Below are positions 1-9,424 of a stretch of DNA of 64,000 nt, in pieces. This DNA comes from Streptococcus devriesei DSM 19639 (GTDB lineage Bacteria > Bacillota > Bacilli > Lactobacillales > Streptococcaceae). The notes below the pieces were generated by a model that saw only the letters and a list, made by a program, of their open reading frames with translations, had not been told where the DNA came from and ran no database searches. Location of the stretch: the NCBI RefSeq assembly GCF_000423725.1, contig NZ_AUIN01000012.1, positions 124,001-188,000 of the forward strand, given 5' to 3'. The translations under genes were made by a program, and so were the position numbers. Position 1 is the first letter of the stretch, and every line of letters starts with the position of its first letter.

Positions 1-133
1 CTCCAGCATCAATCGCACCATGGGACTGGTCATTGCCAACAAAATGACTAAGATCATCGAAGAGCCCAGTGACAATCCTGCTTTGCAGGAAAAACGCCTT
101 CAAGAAGCTATCAGCCTCATTGTGAAAAAATGA
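1..133 (+). CDS. C-terminal tail of an unidentified protein (5' end outside window)
   Basis: An open frame runs from base 2 to a TGA at 131-133 and gives 43 residues of a mostly helical, charged tail ending in SLIVKK. No motif allows a family call. A hairpin with a T run follows at about 188-224, which supports a real gene end here. The start lies outside the window. Confidence 0.5.
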   Translation, partial: SSINRTMGLVIANKMTKIIEEPSDNPALQEKRLQEAISLIVKK

Positions 134-187
134 CTAACAGACTTGAGAACCTGTTTACTGCAAGTGCTGCCCCTCTGAGCTGAAACA

Positions 188-224
188 CAAAAAATACTTC
201 TGTTTCTCAACAGAAGTGTTTTTA
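188..224 (+). terminator. Rho-independent terminator of the gene ending at 133
   Basis: An ACTTCTG/CAGAAGT stem (196-202 and 211-217) is extended by an A-rich 5' flank and closed by a T run on the plus strand. Confidence 0.7.
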
Positions 225-310
225 CTATGGTTAAAAACGCCTTCATCAGACAGTCAAGTATGCTAATAGCAACTATCCTTTGATAATACCACGAGCATTC
301 AAGCCTAATT

Positions 311-350
311 AAAAAGACTTGCCTTCTGCAAAATACAGAAAAACAAGTCT
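311..350 (-). terminator. Terminator downstream of garR
   Basis: Read on the minus strand, AGACTTG pairs with CAAGTCT, with an inner TTCTG/CAGAA pairing, followed by five Ts. It lies about 70 bases beyond the garR stop and closes the diacid operon. Confidence 0.7.
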
Positions 351-422
351 CGTTATGTTTTACTTTTGTCCTATTAACTGAAAAGCCAATGCCGTATTTC
401 AGTTTTTAACTCTTGTACACAG

Positions 423-1304
423 TTACTGCAATTTTTGATTATTGACCAATTCATAGTAGCGGGCAATAGCTGAATGGTCGTCTGAACCGTAATCGTGCGC
501 TTTCAGCACTTGCAGGATTTCCATGGCCTGAGCGGTAAACGGTGTTGACACATTGTAAGAGTGCGATGCATCCAGAGCATTTTGCAAATCCTTGATATGC
601 AAATCAATACGGAAGCCCGGAGCAAAATCGCCGTCAAAGATTTTCTGTGATTTTTGATCCATAACGGTCGATCCGGCCAAACCGCCGCGAATGGCTTCAT
701 AAACTCGAGATGGATCAACTCCGGCTTTCTTAGCCAAAGAGTAGGCTTCTGACACCGCCGCAATATTGACTGCAACAATCATTTGATTGGCTAATTTCGT
801 CAAATTACCAGCACCGACTTCCCCGACGAGCGTTACACTGCTGGCCATAGCCTGCAAAACATCCTTATATTGTTCAAAGACTTTTTCGTCACCGCCGACC
901 ATAACAGCAATAGTCCCATCAATAGCCTTAGGTTCACCTCCGGATACCGGAGCATCTAGGAAAGAAACAGACAATTCTTTTAATTTATCATGAAATTCTT
1001 TGCTGGCTACCGGTGAAATAGAGCTCATGTCAATAACAGTCTGACCGGCACTTAAGCCTTCAGCAATACCGTTTTCATTAAACAGAGCTGCTTTCACATG
1101 CGGTGAATTTGGCAGCATGGTGATTACAATATCACCTTTTTGAGCAGCATCCTTGCCACTCTCTGCAGCCTGGCCGCCAGCTGCTACCAAGGCATCAATA
1201 CTGGCTTGATTAAAGTCAAAACCATAGACCTCATGACCAGCCTTTACCAAATTGATAGCCATTGGTTTTCCCATAATACCTAATCCGACAAATCCAATTT
1301 TCAT
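423..1304 (-). CDS. garR: Tartronate semialdehyde reductase (2-hydroxy-3-oxopropionate reductase)
   Basis: A 293-residue NAD(P)-dependent beta-hydroxyacid dehydrogenase, the usual size for GarR/GlxR. The N-terminus carries the Rossmann signature GFVGLGIMGKPMA. The substrate-binding motif DAPVSGG is near residue 116, and the catalytic lysine region GNLTKLANQ is near residue 166. It reduces tartronate semialdehyde to D-glycerate in the cytoplasm. It is the last gene of the aldarate cluster. A 102-base gap separates it from garK and holds an A/T-rich stretch with a TTGAAA hexamer, so it may also have its own promoter. The pathway neighbours make GarR more likely than 3-hydroxyisobutyrate dehydrogenase. 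Confidence 0.88.
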   Translation of the reverse strand: MKIGFVGLGIMGKPMAINLVKAGHEVYGFDFNQASIDALVAAGGQAAESGKDAAQKGDIVITMLPNSPHVKAALFNENGIAEGLSAGQTVIDMSSISPVASKEFHDKLKELSVSFLDAPVSGGEPKAIDGTIAVMVGGDEKVFEQYKDVLQAMASSVTLVGEVGAGNLTKLANQMIVAVNIAAVSEAYSLAKKAGVDPSRVYEAIRGGLAGSTVMDQKSQKIFDGDFAPGFRIDLHIKDLQNALDASHSYNVSTPFTAQAMEILQVLKAHDYGSDDHSAIARYYELVNNQKLQ

Positions 1305-1406
1305 TTTTACTTACATCCCTTTCTGAATTCTATACTTTACATTTTAACAGACCCTTTTTTCAAGATAAATAGTATATATACCATAATTACCCAGAAACAG
1401 AGTTTT

Positions 1407-2549
1407 CTATTTAGTCAGCGTACTAAACAAGGTGATAAGGTTGCGGCTGGCTGATGCTACCAAAGATCTGGTATCACCCATTGCTTCTTCCAAGGTCATC
1501 GGACGATTAACAATATCAAAAACACCAGCTATTCCTTGATGGTAGACTTCGTTCAATTCTAAAGAACGGCTGCCCACAATCGCTACTGTAGGAACATTGT
1601 ATTTTTTAGCAATGGCTGCAATCCCGATAGGGGCTTTGCCATTAATTGACTGGCCGTCCATGCGTCCTTCGCCGGTAATGACCAAGTCAGCTCCTTTAAT
1701 GTCCTCTTCAATATGAATCATTTGCAGAATCTTATCAATACCGCGCTGAGACTGACCGTTCAAAAAGGCCATCAAACCTGCACCAAGACCTCCTGCAGCT
1801 CCTGCGCCGGGAATATCCTTAATATCCTTGTGCAAGGTTCTCTTAATAACCTGAGCAAAGTTAGCAAGCCCTTCATCCAAGACCTTTATCAAGTCATCAC
1901 TGGCTCCTTTTTGAGGTCCGTAAATTGCCGTTGCCCCATTGCTGCCGCAAAGCGGATTGGTTACATCAGACAAAATAATCAGCTCCACAGAATCAAAACG
2001 GCCTTCTGCAGCAGATGCGTCCAAACTGACTACCTGACTCAAATTCTCACCATTTGCAGTCAGTTCTTTTCCCTGTGCGTCAAAGAACTTCACACCGAGA
2101 GCTGCCGCCATTCCCATACCGCCATCATTGGTTGCTGAGCCGCCGATACCAATATAGATCCGCTCAACGCCATGCTCTAAAGCACTCTTAATCATTTGGC
2201 CGGTACCATAAGTTGAGGCCTTCATAACATCTAAGGCTCCTGACTCAACTAAGGTAATACCGGATGCTGCTGCCATTTCTAAAACAGCTGTTCTCCCACC
2301 ATCAATAATAGCATAGGAAGCATTGACAGGGGAACCAAGCGGCCCTTGAACACAAACCGTAACCTTCTCACCCTGATTGACATCAAGGATAGCATCAACA
2401 GTTCCCTCGCCGCCGTCAGCAATGGAAAAAATCTTTGTTTCATAATCAGGATACAAGCTATGGATGCCCTCAGAAATATAGGTCCCAACTTCTTTAGAAC
2501 TGGCACTGCCTTTAAAAGAATCCGATGCAATGACAATTCTTTTCCCCAT
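1407..2549 (-). CDS. garK: Glycerate kinase, GarK/GlxK family
   Basis: The protein is 380 residues from the ATG at 2549, which sits 8 bases behind an AGGAGG. An upstream in-frame start at 2597 has no such site and would overlap the preceding gene, so I reject it. The N-terminus IVIASDSFKGS and the motifs GIGGSATNDGG and ITGEGRMDGQS are characteristic of the bacterial glycerate kinase family. It phosphorylates D-glycerate to a phosphoglycerate (2-phosphoglycerate for GarK-type enzymes), feeding glycolysis. It sits between the DapA-family lyase and garR, so the two last steps of aldarate breakdown are adjacent. Confidence 0.92.
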   Translation of the reverse strand: MGKRIVIASDSFKGSASSKEVGTYISEGIHSLYPDYETKIFSIADGGEGTVDAILDVNQGEKVTVCVQGPLGSPVNASYAIIDGGRTAVLEMAAASGITLVESGALDVMKASTYGTGQMIKSALEHGVERIYIGIGGSATNDGGMGMAAALGVKFFDAQGKELTANGENLSQVVSLDASAAEGRFDSVELIILSDVTNPLCGSNGATAIYGPQKGASDDLIKVLDEGLANFAQVIKRTLHKDIKDIPGAGAAGGLGAGLMAFLNGQSQRGIDKILQMIHIEEDIKGADLVITGEGRMDGQSINGKAPIGIAAIAKKYNVPTVAIVGSRSLELNEVYHQGIAGVFDIVNRPMTLEEAMGDTRSLVASASRNLITLFSTLTK

Positions 2550-2571
2550 ACTTATACCTCCTGCTAATTCT

Positions 2572-3483
2572 TTACTCACCAGATGGAAGAAAACCACCCT
2601 TACGCATTGCTTCTTTCATTTGTTCCAATACCGGTCCGGTCGTTGCTTCCGTCGGCAGAACAGACTTGCCCATGTCCATACCCATCAGATTCGCCATATC
2701 CTTGGTTGCTGCCGGGAAGCTTGCTGCATCCTGAGACAGACGAATCGGATTTAGTTTAAACTGAGCTTCCAGCGATTTTTCAAAATCACCGGCAGCATAG
2801 TAATCATAGATACTGCTGACCAGCTGCGTGTACATATTGGCTGTGGAGCAGACACTGCCGACAGCGCCTACGCAGAGGCCGGGATAAATAGTAGTGTCTT
2901 TGCCTGTCAGAACTCTGAAATCAACATCATGTGTCTGACGAACCAATTCACTGCAAAAGGTGATATCACCGCTTGAATCCTTGATACCGATAATATTTGG
3001 CACATCGTGAGCCAAACGGACAATAATGTCCAGCGGAATCGTATAGCCGGAGCGCCCCGGGTTATTATAAAGCAGCATAGCCGTATCAGGGATACTGTCA
3101 GCAATAGCTTTAAAATGATGATACAGGGCTTCAGGAGTTGGCTTAATGAACATAGGATTCAGCACTGAAACAGCGGCAATATCCCGTTTGGCAGCTTCCT
3201 GAGCGAGCTCAATACATTTGCGAGTGCGAATGGCTCCGATACCGAAATAAATTGGAACACGGCCGGCAGCCTCTTCCAGCATGACATCCAAAGCCCGGAA
3301 CATCTCGTTCGGCTCAAACATATAGAACTCTGAATTGCTGCCAAAGGCTAAGATACCATGCACCCCGTTTTCGATGACATGATTGACGATTTTCCTTAGT
3401 CTGGTATCGTCAATATTTTCATTATCATCAACAGGGGTAATAATCGGAACAACAATTCCTTTTACATTTTCTCTCTTAAACAC
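2572..3483 (-). CDS. DapA/DHDPS-family lyase, probable 5-keto-4-deoxyglucarate aldolase or dehydratase
   Basis: A 303-residue class I (Schiff-base) lyase of the dihydrodipicolinate synthase superfamily. GSNSEF near residue 48 is the phosphate/carboxylate-binding loop. LLYNNPGRSG near 138 carries the catalytic tyrosine. GIKDSSGD near 166 carries the Schiff-base lysine. The start is a GTG behind AGGAGA. It lies between glucarate dehydratase and glycerate kinase/garR, the place occupied by class II GarL in E. coli. Because the downstream genes consume tartronate semialdehyde, I infer an aldolase that makes pyruvate plus tartronate semialdehyde. A KdgD-type dehydratase (EC 4.2.1.41) is the alternative, but no ketoglutarate-semialdehyde dehydrogenase is seen nearby. 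Confidence 0.75.
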   Translation of the reverse strand: MFKRENVKGIVVPIITPVDDNENIDDTRLRKIVNHVIENGVHGILAFGSNSEFYMFEPNEMFRALDVMLEEAAGRVPIYFGIGAIRTRKCIELAQEAAKRDIAAVSVLNPMFIKPTPEALYHHFKAIADSIPDTAMLLYNNPGRSGYTIPLDIIVRLAHDVPNIIGIKDSSGDITFCSELVRQTHDVDFRVLTGKDTTIYPGLCVGAVGSVCSTANMYTQLVSSIYDYYAAGDFEKSLEAQFKLNPIRLSQDAASFPAATKDMANLMGMDMGKSVLPTEATTGPVLEQMKEAMRKGGFLPSGE

Positions 3484-3493
3484 TGAGTTTCTC

Positions 3494-4822
3494 CTATCTT
3501 ACTAAACTTGGCTTTTTATTGTCAAATTTCCAGCCCGGAATCAAATACTGCATAGCAGCCGCATCATCACGCGCACCAAGGTTCTTATCAACATAGAGCT
3601 GATGTGCTTTTTTGATAGCATCCAAGTCAGGCTTGATGCCTAGACCGACAGAATCTTTGGCAATATGAATGACACCATCTCTGATAATATGAGGATTTTC
3701 GGTCAGAGCCTGACCGTCCTGCCAGATATAATGCGTGTCACAGGCATTGATTTCGCCCGGTGCAGCTGCAGCCGCATGAGCCACCATAGCCAGAGAAATA
3801 TCAAAGTGGTTGTTGGAGTGAACGCCCCAAGTCATACCAAAGTCATGGCACATCTGAGCAACACGAACTGAGCCCTGCATGGTCCAGAAATGGGGATCAG
3901 CAAGCGGAATGGTGACAGAGTGCAGGGCAACCGAATGCTGCATCTGCCGCCAGTCTGTCGCAACCATATTGGTTGCCGTCGGAATGCCGGTAGCTTTGAC
4001 AAACTCGGCCATGACCTCACGGCCGCTAAAGCCGTCTTCAGCTCCGCAAGGGTCTTCAATATAAGCAGCAATGCCTTTTAAATCCTTACCGATTTCAATG
4101 GCCTCTGTCAAGGACCAAGCACCGTTTGGATCAAGAGTGATACGGGCATTTGGAAATTCTTTTTTCAAAGCCTTGATGGCCTTAGCTTCTTCCTTGCCTT
4201 CTAAAACGCCGCCTTTAAGCTTAAAGTCCTTGAAACCATAACGTTTATAAGCGGCCTTAGCCAGCTCAACAACAGCCTCAGGCGTCATGGCTTCTTTGCG
4301 GCGCAGGCGGCCCCAATCATCAGAATCATCGTCTCCTTGTAAGTAAGGAAGGTCTGTTTTATTAGGATCGGCAACATAGAAGAGATAACCCAAGAAAGGT
4401 ACATCTTCACGAACCTGTCCGTCTCCTAAGAGAGCAGCCACCGGCACTTGCAGATGCTGACCCAGAAGGTCAAGGAGAGGTGTTTCTACTGCTGTCTGAA
4501 CGTGGACAGTCGTCCGGAGGTCAAACGTTTGGAGACCCCGGCCGCCTGAGTCAAGTTGGCCAAATTGCTGACCGATTTCTTTGACGATGTTTTTATATTC
4601 TCCGATGCTGCGTCCGACAACTAATTCTTTAGCCTTTTCCAAAGTATCGGTAATCTTCTTGCCGCCCGGAACTTCACCGACACCCAGATTACCTGAACTG
4701 TCTTCCAGAATCACCACATTGCGCGTGAAATAAGGGCCGTGGGCTCCGCTCAAGTTTAATAGCATGGAATCATATCCGGCAACCGGATAAACATCCATTT
4801 TAACAACTGTAGGCACTGACAT
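3494..4822 (-). CDS. gudD: Glucarate dehydratase
   Basis: A 442-residue enolase-superfamily acid-sugar dehydratase, very similar along its whole length to E. coli GudD as I remember it. Visible landmarks are the N-terminal [20 protein letters not shown], the KxK motif in FKLKGG, LDPNGAW and IEDPCGAE as metal-ligand strands, [11 protein letters not shown], the catalytic histidine in HSNNHFD, and the end [11 protein letters not shown]. It dehydrates D-glucarate (and L-idarate) to 5-keto-4-deoxyglucarate in the cytoplasm. The start is an ATG behind a GGAGG. It lies 10 bases upstream of the DapA-family gene and is probably translated from the same message. Confidence 0.93.
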   Translation of the reverse strand: MSVPTVVKMDVYPVAGYDSMLLNLSGAHGPYFTRNVVILEDSSGNLGVGEVPGGKKITDTLEKAKELVVGRSIGEYKNIVKEIGQQFGQLDSGGRGLQTFDLRTTVHVQTAVETPLLDLLGQHLQVPVAALLGDGQVREDVPFLGYLFYVADPNKTDLPYLQGDDDSDDWGRLRRKEAMTPEAVVELAKAAYKRYGFKDFKLKGGVLEGKEEAKAIKALKKEFPNARITLDPNGAWSLTEAIEIGKDLKGIAAYIEDPCGAEDGFSGREVMAEFVKATGIPTATNMVATDWRQMQHSVALHSVTIPLADPHFWTMQGSVRVAQMCHDFGMTWGVHSNNHFDISLAMVAHAAAAAPGEINACDTHYIWQDGQALTENPHIIRDGVIHIAKDSVGLGIKPDLDAIKKAHQLYVDKNLGARDDAAAMQYLIPGWKFDNKKPSLVR

Positions 4823-4857
4823 TTTCTATCCTCCAAAATCATTTTTTCATTTATTCT

Positions 4858-5985
4858 TTATTGAAACAGCTGAGCATCTACTTGTAAATCCGGCAAAACA
4901 TCCTGATTGAGTGTCAGCCCCAGACCCAGACGTGTCGGCACTTTCATCTTGCCATCAACCAATTCCACCTTTTCCTCAAAAAGACCAACCGTTTCAAACC
5001 ATTCAAAATGTTCTACCCAAGCATCGCCGCTGTAGCAGGCTGTTAGCGGCAAGTGAAGCTCCATGCTGTAGTGCGGCGCCAAGACTAAATGATTTTCTTC
5101 TGCCCGCTGGAGCACCTTTTGAAACTGTGTGATTCCGCCGATACGCGGCGCATCAAGCTGGCAGACATCAAAGGCACGTTTTTCAAAGAAAGGAACCCCT
5201 TCTTCATAGCTGGTCAGCATTTCTCCTGTTGCAATCGGTGTGCCCAGAGCTTGTGACAAGCGCAGATGCCCTTCAACATCGTGGCAGGTTACAGGCTCTT
5301 CAAACCAAACCAGATTGTAGTCATCAAAATACTTGCCGGCTTTCAGTGCCGTTGAGACATCCCACTGCTGATTGGCATCAATCATAATCGGAACGTCATC
5401 TCCCAGCGCCTTTCTTAAAGCAGCGACACGTTTGACATCATCTTTGTAGTCGGGCTGACCGACCTTGATTTTTACACCGCCGACTCCCTGTTCCAGCACA
5501 GTCTGCGCATGGGCAATAACCTCTTCAATGGTATCTTGCAGGAAACCGCCGGTTGTATTGTAGCAAGGAACGTATTCCTTGTGCTGACCCAAAAGCTTAC
5601 TCAGCGGCAGGCCGGCGCGTTTAGCCTTAATATCCCACAGGGCAATATCAAAGGGCGTAATTCCCTGTACAGCGACACCGGTATTGCCGATGGAGATACT
5701 GGACCACAATAATTTATTCCATAAGCGGCTGATATCGTTAGGATCCTGTCCCAGCAGCAAAGGTGCATATTCTTTTGACAGAGCATACTGAGCAGGGCCG
5801 CCGTTTCGTTTGCAGTAGGTGTAGCCCATTCCCGTGTAGCCGCCTTCTGTCTCAATAATAGCTGCTGTGATCATCACTTCTTTGAGCGGTGTTTGCTTAC
5901 CTTGGATAACCTTGGCATCACTGACAGGCTTTTTGAGCGGAACACAAATTAATTTTACCTCAACTTTTGTAATCTTATCTATCAT
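4858..5985 (-). CDS. L-talarate/galactarate dehydratase-like enolase-superfamily enzyme
   Basis: 375 residues, mandelate-racemase subgroup. The N-terminus has PVSDAKV and a capping-domain segment resembling Salmonella TalrD/GalrD. The barrel has KIKVGQP (KxK base), MIDANQQWD, WFEEPV, IATGEML and the catalytic histidine in LAPHYSMELH. It would dehydrate L-talarate and/or galactarate to 5-keto-4-deoxyglucarate, converging with the two GudD-type enzymes around it. The gene sits between two glucarate-dehydratase paralogues, 17 bases after the first and 35 bases before the second, in one tightly spaced operon. A racemase side activity, known in this subgroup, cannot be excluded. Confidence 0.82.
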   Translation of the reverse strand: MIDKITKVEVKLICVPLKKPVSDAKVIQGKQTPLKEVMITAAIIETEGGYTGMGYTYCKRNGGPAQYALSKEYAPLLLGQDPNDISRLWNKLLWSSISIGNTGVAVQGITPFDIALWDIKAKRAGLPLSKLLGQHKEYVPCYNTTGGFLQDTIEEVIAHAQTVLEQGVGGVKIKVGQPDYKDDVKRVAALRKALGDDVPIMIDANQQWDVSTALKAGKYFDDYNLVWFEEPVTCHDVEGHLRLSQALGTPIATGEMLTSYEEGVPFFEKRAFDVCQLDAPRIGGITQFQKVLQRAEENHLVLAPHYSMELHLPLTACYSGDAWVEHFEWFETVGLFEEKVELVDGKMKVPTRLGLGLTLNQDVLPDLQVDAQLFQ

Positions 5986-6002
5986 AAATCAAGTCCTCAT
6001 AA

Positions 6003-7346
6003 CTAGCGGTGGCAAAAGACCGGCCGGTTAGGGTCAAACTGCCAGCCCTCTTCCAGATACTGCATGGCAATGGTATCGTCACGGTCTTTAAAATCCATTT
6101 GATGGTAGAGTTCATTTTGTTTTCTTAGCTTGTCCAAATCAATATCAACACCTAAGCCGGGTTTATCCGGAAGCTTGATTTTCCCATCAGTAAAGCTGAG
6201 CGGTTCTTTGAGCAAGGACTCGCCATCCTGCCAGATCCAGTGGGTATCAACCGGAGCAATGTTTCCCGGTGCAGCTGCTGCAACCTGAACAAAGGTCGCC
6301 AGCGTAATGTCAAAATGATTATTGGAATGCGATCCCCAAGTCAGCCCCCACTCATTTAAGAGATAGGCCATGCGAACACTGCCATTTAGCGTCCAAAAAT
6401 GCGGATCGGCTAAAACAATATTGACACTGCGCAGAGCCGCAGCATGGTGAAATTGCCGCCAGTTGGTCGCAATCATATTGGTAGCCACAGGAATTCCTGT
6501 TGCATCGCGGTATTCCGCCATGACTTCACGGCTGGAGAAGCCCTGTTCCGGACCGCAAGGGTCCTCAATGTAAGTCAGCACATTTTTACGGTCTTGTGTC
6601 AGAGCAACCGCCTCTTCCAGCGTCCAGGCTCCGTTAGGATCAATGTTGATGCGAGCATCCGGAAAAGCCGCTTTCAAAGCGTCAACCGCCCTCATTTCTT
6701 CTGCACCGGCTAAAACACCGCCCTTTAGTTTAAAATTATTAAAACCATATTTGTCTTTGAGCACGCGCGCTTGTTTGACAATCGCCTCAGGCGTCATCAT
6801 TTCAGTTCGGCGCAGCGATTCCCAGCTGTCGCTGCCGTCGCTTTTTTCATAAGGCAGATCAATTTGAGCAGAATCTGCCGAGTAAAAGAGATAGCCCAAA
6901 AACTCAACCTCATCACGTTGAACACCGCCTTCACCCAAAAGAGCAGCAATGGGAAGTTCTAAGAATTTCCCAAGCAGATCCAGCATGGCACATTCAATAG
7001 CTGCTTCAGACTGAACCACAAATTTTAAATTGGAAATATTTAACTGCTGCAGACCTTCACCAGTATCTTGGGCCGCTCTCTCACGGCTCCTGCGAATATT
7101 GGTCAGAACCTTGCGGTATTCACTGACACGTTCGCCTACAACAAAAGGCTTATAGCTCTCAAGCTGTTTAGTGATATGTTCTCCGCCGTGGATTTCTCCG
7201 ATGCCAAGATTGCCGCTTTCATCTTTTAAAACAACAACATTTCTCGTGAAATAGGGAGCATGGCAGCCGCTCAGCGTTAGAAGCGGACTGTCATGACCAG
7301 CTACCGGATAAACAGTCATGTCAATGACTTTTGGTGCTTTACCCAT
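6003..7346 (-). CDS. Second glucarate-dehydratase paralogue (GudX-like)
   Basis: 447 residues, collinear with the gudD product at 3494-4822. It keeps the KxK (FKLKGG), IDPNGAW, IEDPCGPE and HSNNHFD catalytic elements. The TDWRQM loop reads TNWRQF here, and its ending QYLEEGWQFDPNRP also differs. The combination resembles E. coli GudX/YgcY, a weaker partner of GudD. It is the promoter-proximal dehydratase, separated from the permease gene by about 510 bases of repeat DNA. RBS AAAGGAG precedes the ATG. Whether it is catalytic or a partner subunit is unknown. Confidence 0.8.
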   Translation of the reverse strand: MGKAPKVIDMTVYPVAGHDSPLLTLSGCHAPYFTRNVVVLKDESGNLGIGEIHGGEHITKQLESYKPFVVGERVSEYRKVLTNIRRSRERAAQDTGEGLQQLNISNLKFVVQSEAAIECAMLDLLGKFLELPIAALLGEGGVQRDEVEFLGYLFYSADSAQIDLPYEKSDGSDSWESLRRTEMMTPEAIVKQARVLKDKYGFNNFKLKGGVLAGAEEMRAVDALKAAFPDARINIDPNGAWTLEEAVALTQDRKNVLTYIEDPCGPEQGFSSREVMAEYRDATGIPVATNMIATNWRQFHHAAALRSVNIVLADPHFWTLNGSVRMAYLLNEWGLTWGSHSNNHFDITLATFVQVAAAAPGNIAPVDTHWIWQDGESLLKEPLSFTDGKIKLPDKPGLGVDIDLDKLRKQNELYHQMDFKDRDDTIAMQYLEEGWQFDPNRPVFCHR

Positions 7347-7364
7347 ATGTTTCTCCTTTATTTA

Positions 7365-7465
7365 AGATACTAAGGCGTAAGCGACACACAGCAAAATAGG
7401 AAAGCTGACGAAGATGCCTAGCATCTAGGAAGTCTTTATCTTTTTGCACAGTGTCGTAGCCGTGT
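7365..7465 (+). repeat. Composite intergenic repeat, module B (diverged copy)
   Basis: This begins with TTAAGATAC and ends in the junction GCCGTGTTCAATTA. It has the same skeleton as the segments at 7756-7852, 16840-16953 and 29563-29670 (minus): an AAAATAGGAAGC-like block, a CTGACG, a small hairpin, TATCTTTTT, then TAGCCGTGTTCAAT. No coding potential was seen. Confidence 0.6.
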
Positions 7466-7755
7466 TCAATTATTACATAAGATACGGCAGAGGATTGTTA
7501 TCTAAGTGCTTTGCACTTGATAACAAACTAGGCTGGACAAAAGCTTATCCAATATTCCTGTTTTGGAATAAGCTCTTGACGCAGTGGTTGGCTGGCTTTC
7601 CTTTTGCCACAAGGCCAAAGCGGAAAACCTAGCCAACTGTGCGGGGGTGGGAAGACGAACCAAAATTTTCAATTTTTGGGTTCTTTCCCACTCCCTACCT
7701 CTCCCGCTAACTTCGATTGGTTAGTAAGATCGACTAACCAAACGAAGTGTCGCTA
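7466..7755 (+). repeat. Composite intergenic repeat, module A (hairpin-rich, about 290 bp)
   Basis: Nearly identical to the reverse complement of 29266-29562. It is a chain of imperfect hairpins: TTGTTATC/GATAACAA around 7497-7528, GTTGGCT/AGCCAAC around 7587-7636, GGGTGGGAA/TTCCCACTCCC around 7646-7697, and TTGGTTAGT/ACTAACCAA around 7720-7743. It lies between the permease gene and the dehydratases. Confidence 0.7.
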
Positions 7756-7852
7756 AGGGCGTTAAGAAAGCGAGAAGAAAATAGGAGGCTGGCGCCATGC
7801 GCTGGCACATAAGACAGGCTATCTTTTTCTCGACGCTCCTTCAAATGCGATA
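7756..7852 (+). repeat. Composite intergenic repeat, module B
   Basis: Starts AAGGGCGTTAAG, contains AAAATAGGAGGCTG and an inverted GCGCCATGCG/CGC core, and ends at TTTTTCTCGACGC. It matches the reverse complement of 29563-29660 at most positions. It lies a few bases past the permease stop codon and may act in transcript termination or processing. Confidence 0.65.
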
Positions 7853-7859
7853 ATTGACC

Positions 7860-9200
7860 TTAAACAACACCCATAGATGCAATAATGGCAATAAACACAG
7901 AGTTAAGCAGCGGGAAAGCAGCTCCCAGCCAGAATTCGTGGTAGTAGCCTTCTTTGTGTGTCAAATGCGTGTAGTTCAAACGGTTGATAACTGAGCCATT
8001 GTGCGGCAGGGAATCCAAACCGTAACAAGAGATATTAACCATACGGTGCAGGACATCTGCACTGATGCCTTGTTTTAAGAAACGCGGAGCAAAGACATTG
8101 AGTGAGATCGCTTCACCGCCTGAAGCCGAACCGGTAATACCAGCAACCAGGTTAGTAGCAACGGCAAGCTGAATCAGCGGCGGACCAGGGATTTTGTCCA
8201 AGTTGTCAACTAAGTATTCAAAGCCCGGTGCTGCTGCAACAATGCCGCCAAAACCAACAACAGCCGCAACGTTCATAATGGACTTCATAGTGGAATTGAC
8301 ACCGTCAGCCATGGTATTTTTGAAATTAGCAAATTTATTATAGTAGAACACAAAGCAAACCAAGCAGCCCAGCGTCAAAGAAAGATAAGGAGCCACGCTA
8401 AAGACATTCATGGCAACAATCAGAGTGATAGATGGCAAAAGCGCTTTGACAAAGTCCCAGTTGCTTGTTTCTTTATCCATGGCTTTCAGAGCCAACACCT
8501 GTGATGCTTTGTCCATCTTGTGACCGGTCTTTTCAAAACCTTCACCGCGTTTTTCATTGCGCTTGAGCATCCACCAGATATACCAAGCACCAAAAACAAT
8601 AGACACTCCGGCAGCGATAATACCAAGCATTGGTGCTGCAGTTGGTTTTGTTCCTAAGGTTTCCATCGGAATCAAGTTTTGGATAGCCGGCGATCCCGGT
8701 AAAATAGCTGTCCACATGGAACCGCCGTAAACCGCAACAGCAATGATGAAGTGCCAAGGAATATCCAATTCCTTAAAAATACGGAAGCAAATCGGAGCAA
8801 TTGTAAAGATAACAACGAAACCGCTTACACCGCCGAACGAAAGAATAGCCGTAATCAGTGAAAGACCCATCAAAACCCAAAACTTAGCATTCTTATTGCC
8901 CATTTTCAGGGACCATTCGGCAATCTTATTGGCAATATCCTGAGCAGCACCGCAGTCCCCCAGCATAGAACCTAGAACGGTTGCCGGCAGGAAAATCAGG
9001 AAATTATCCTTTGCAAAGTCTGAAAAAGCCGGCGCATATTGTTCTGTCAGACTTTTTGTCAGCGGCAAACCAGACAAAAGAATAACAATGATAGAGGCAG
9101 CAGGACCTAAAATAAGAATCGGAAACTGCTTATAAGACCCCCAAATTAAGAACCCCAGGGCAAGAAGGATGCCCAGCAAACTAATTAATCCACTGTCCAT
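7860..9200 (-). CDS. GntP-family permease, probable aldarate (glucarate/galactarate) transporter
   Basis: 446 residues, almost entirely hydrophobic, with about 12-13 predicted membrane segments and short loops. It has the length and the glycine-rich FGGVSGFVVIF and SGSASGGEAIS signatures of the gluconate/GntP-like H+ symporter family. The charged central loop at about 215-245 is typical. It is divergent from cdaR and upstream of the dehydratases, so I infer import of glucarate, galactarate or talarate. E. coli uses the unrelated MFS proteins GudP/GarP for this step. RBS AAGGAG precedes the ATG. Confidence 0.75.
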   Translation of the reverse strand: MDSGLISLLGILLALGFLIWGSYKQFPILILGPAASIIVILLSGLPLTKSLTEQYAPAFSDFAKDNFLIFLPATVLGSMLGDCGAAQDIANKIAEWSLKMGNKNAKFWVLMGLSLITAILSFGGVSGFVVIFTIAPICFRIFKELDIPWHFIIAVAVYGGSMWTAILPGSPAIQNLIPMETLGTKPTAAPMLGIIAAGVSIVFGAWYIWWMLKRNEKRGEGFEKTGHKMDKASQVLALKAMDKETSNWDFVKALLPSITLIVAMNVFSVAPYLSLTLGCLVCFVFYYNKFANFKNTMADGVNSTMKSIMNVAAVVGFGGIVAAAPGFEYLVDNLDKIPGPPLIQLAVATNLVAGITGSASGGEAISLNVFAPRFLKQGISADVLHRMVNISCYGLDSLPHNGSVINRLNYTHLTHKEGYYHEFWLGAAFPLLNSVFIAIIASMGVV

Positions 9201-9424
9201 AATGAACTCCTTTTATAAAATATAGTAGCATGAGAAAATACCAACTTGGGATACTGAGTAACTTAGGAATCATCTGTCATCAGTTCCAATAGCGCTATTA
9301 TCTCCCATCAATGAATGCTTGCTAAGAACGGCCTGACCCTGAAAGCAGACTGACGCTGGCTCCAATTCTGCTTGAGGGTCAATCAGAAATCTATTTTTCT
9401 GCCCGTCTTAGTATCGGCTTTTAC

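Noticed and set aside
7444..7632. 62-codon frame within the composite repeat
   Set aside because: It is repeat DNA made of hairpins. The second copy does not keep the frame, and there is no ribosome site.
7365..7852. CRISPR-like or tandem repeat array
   Set aside because: Units are not regularly spaced and have no unique spacers. The internal similarity is due to different hairpins.
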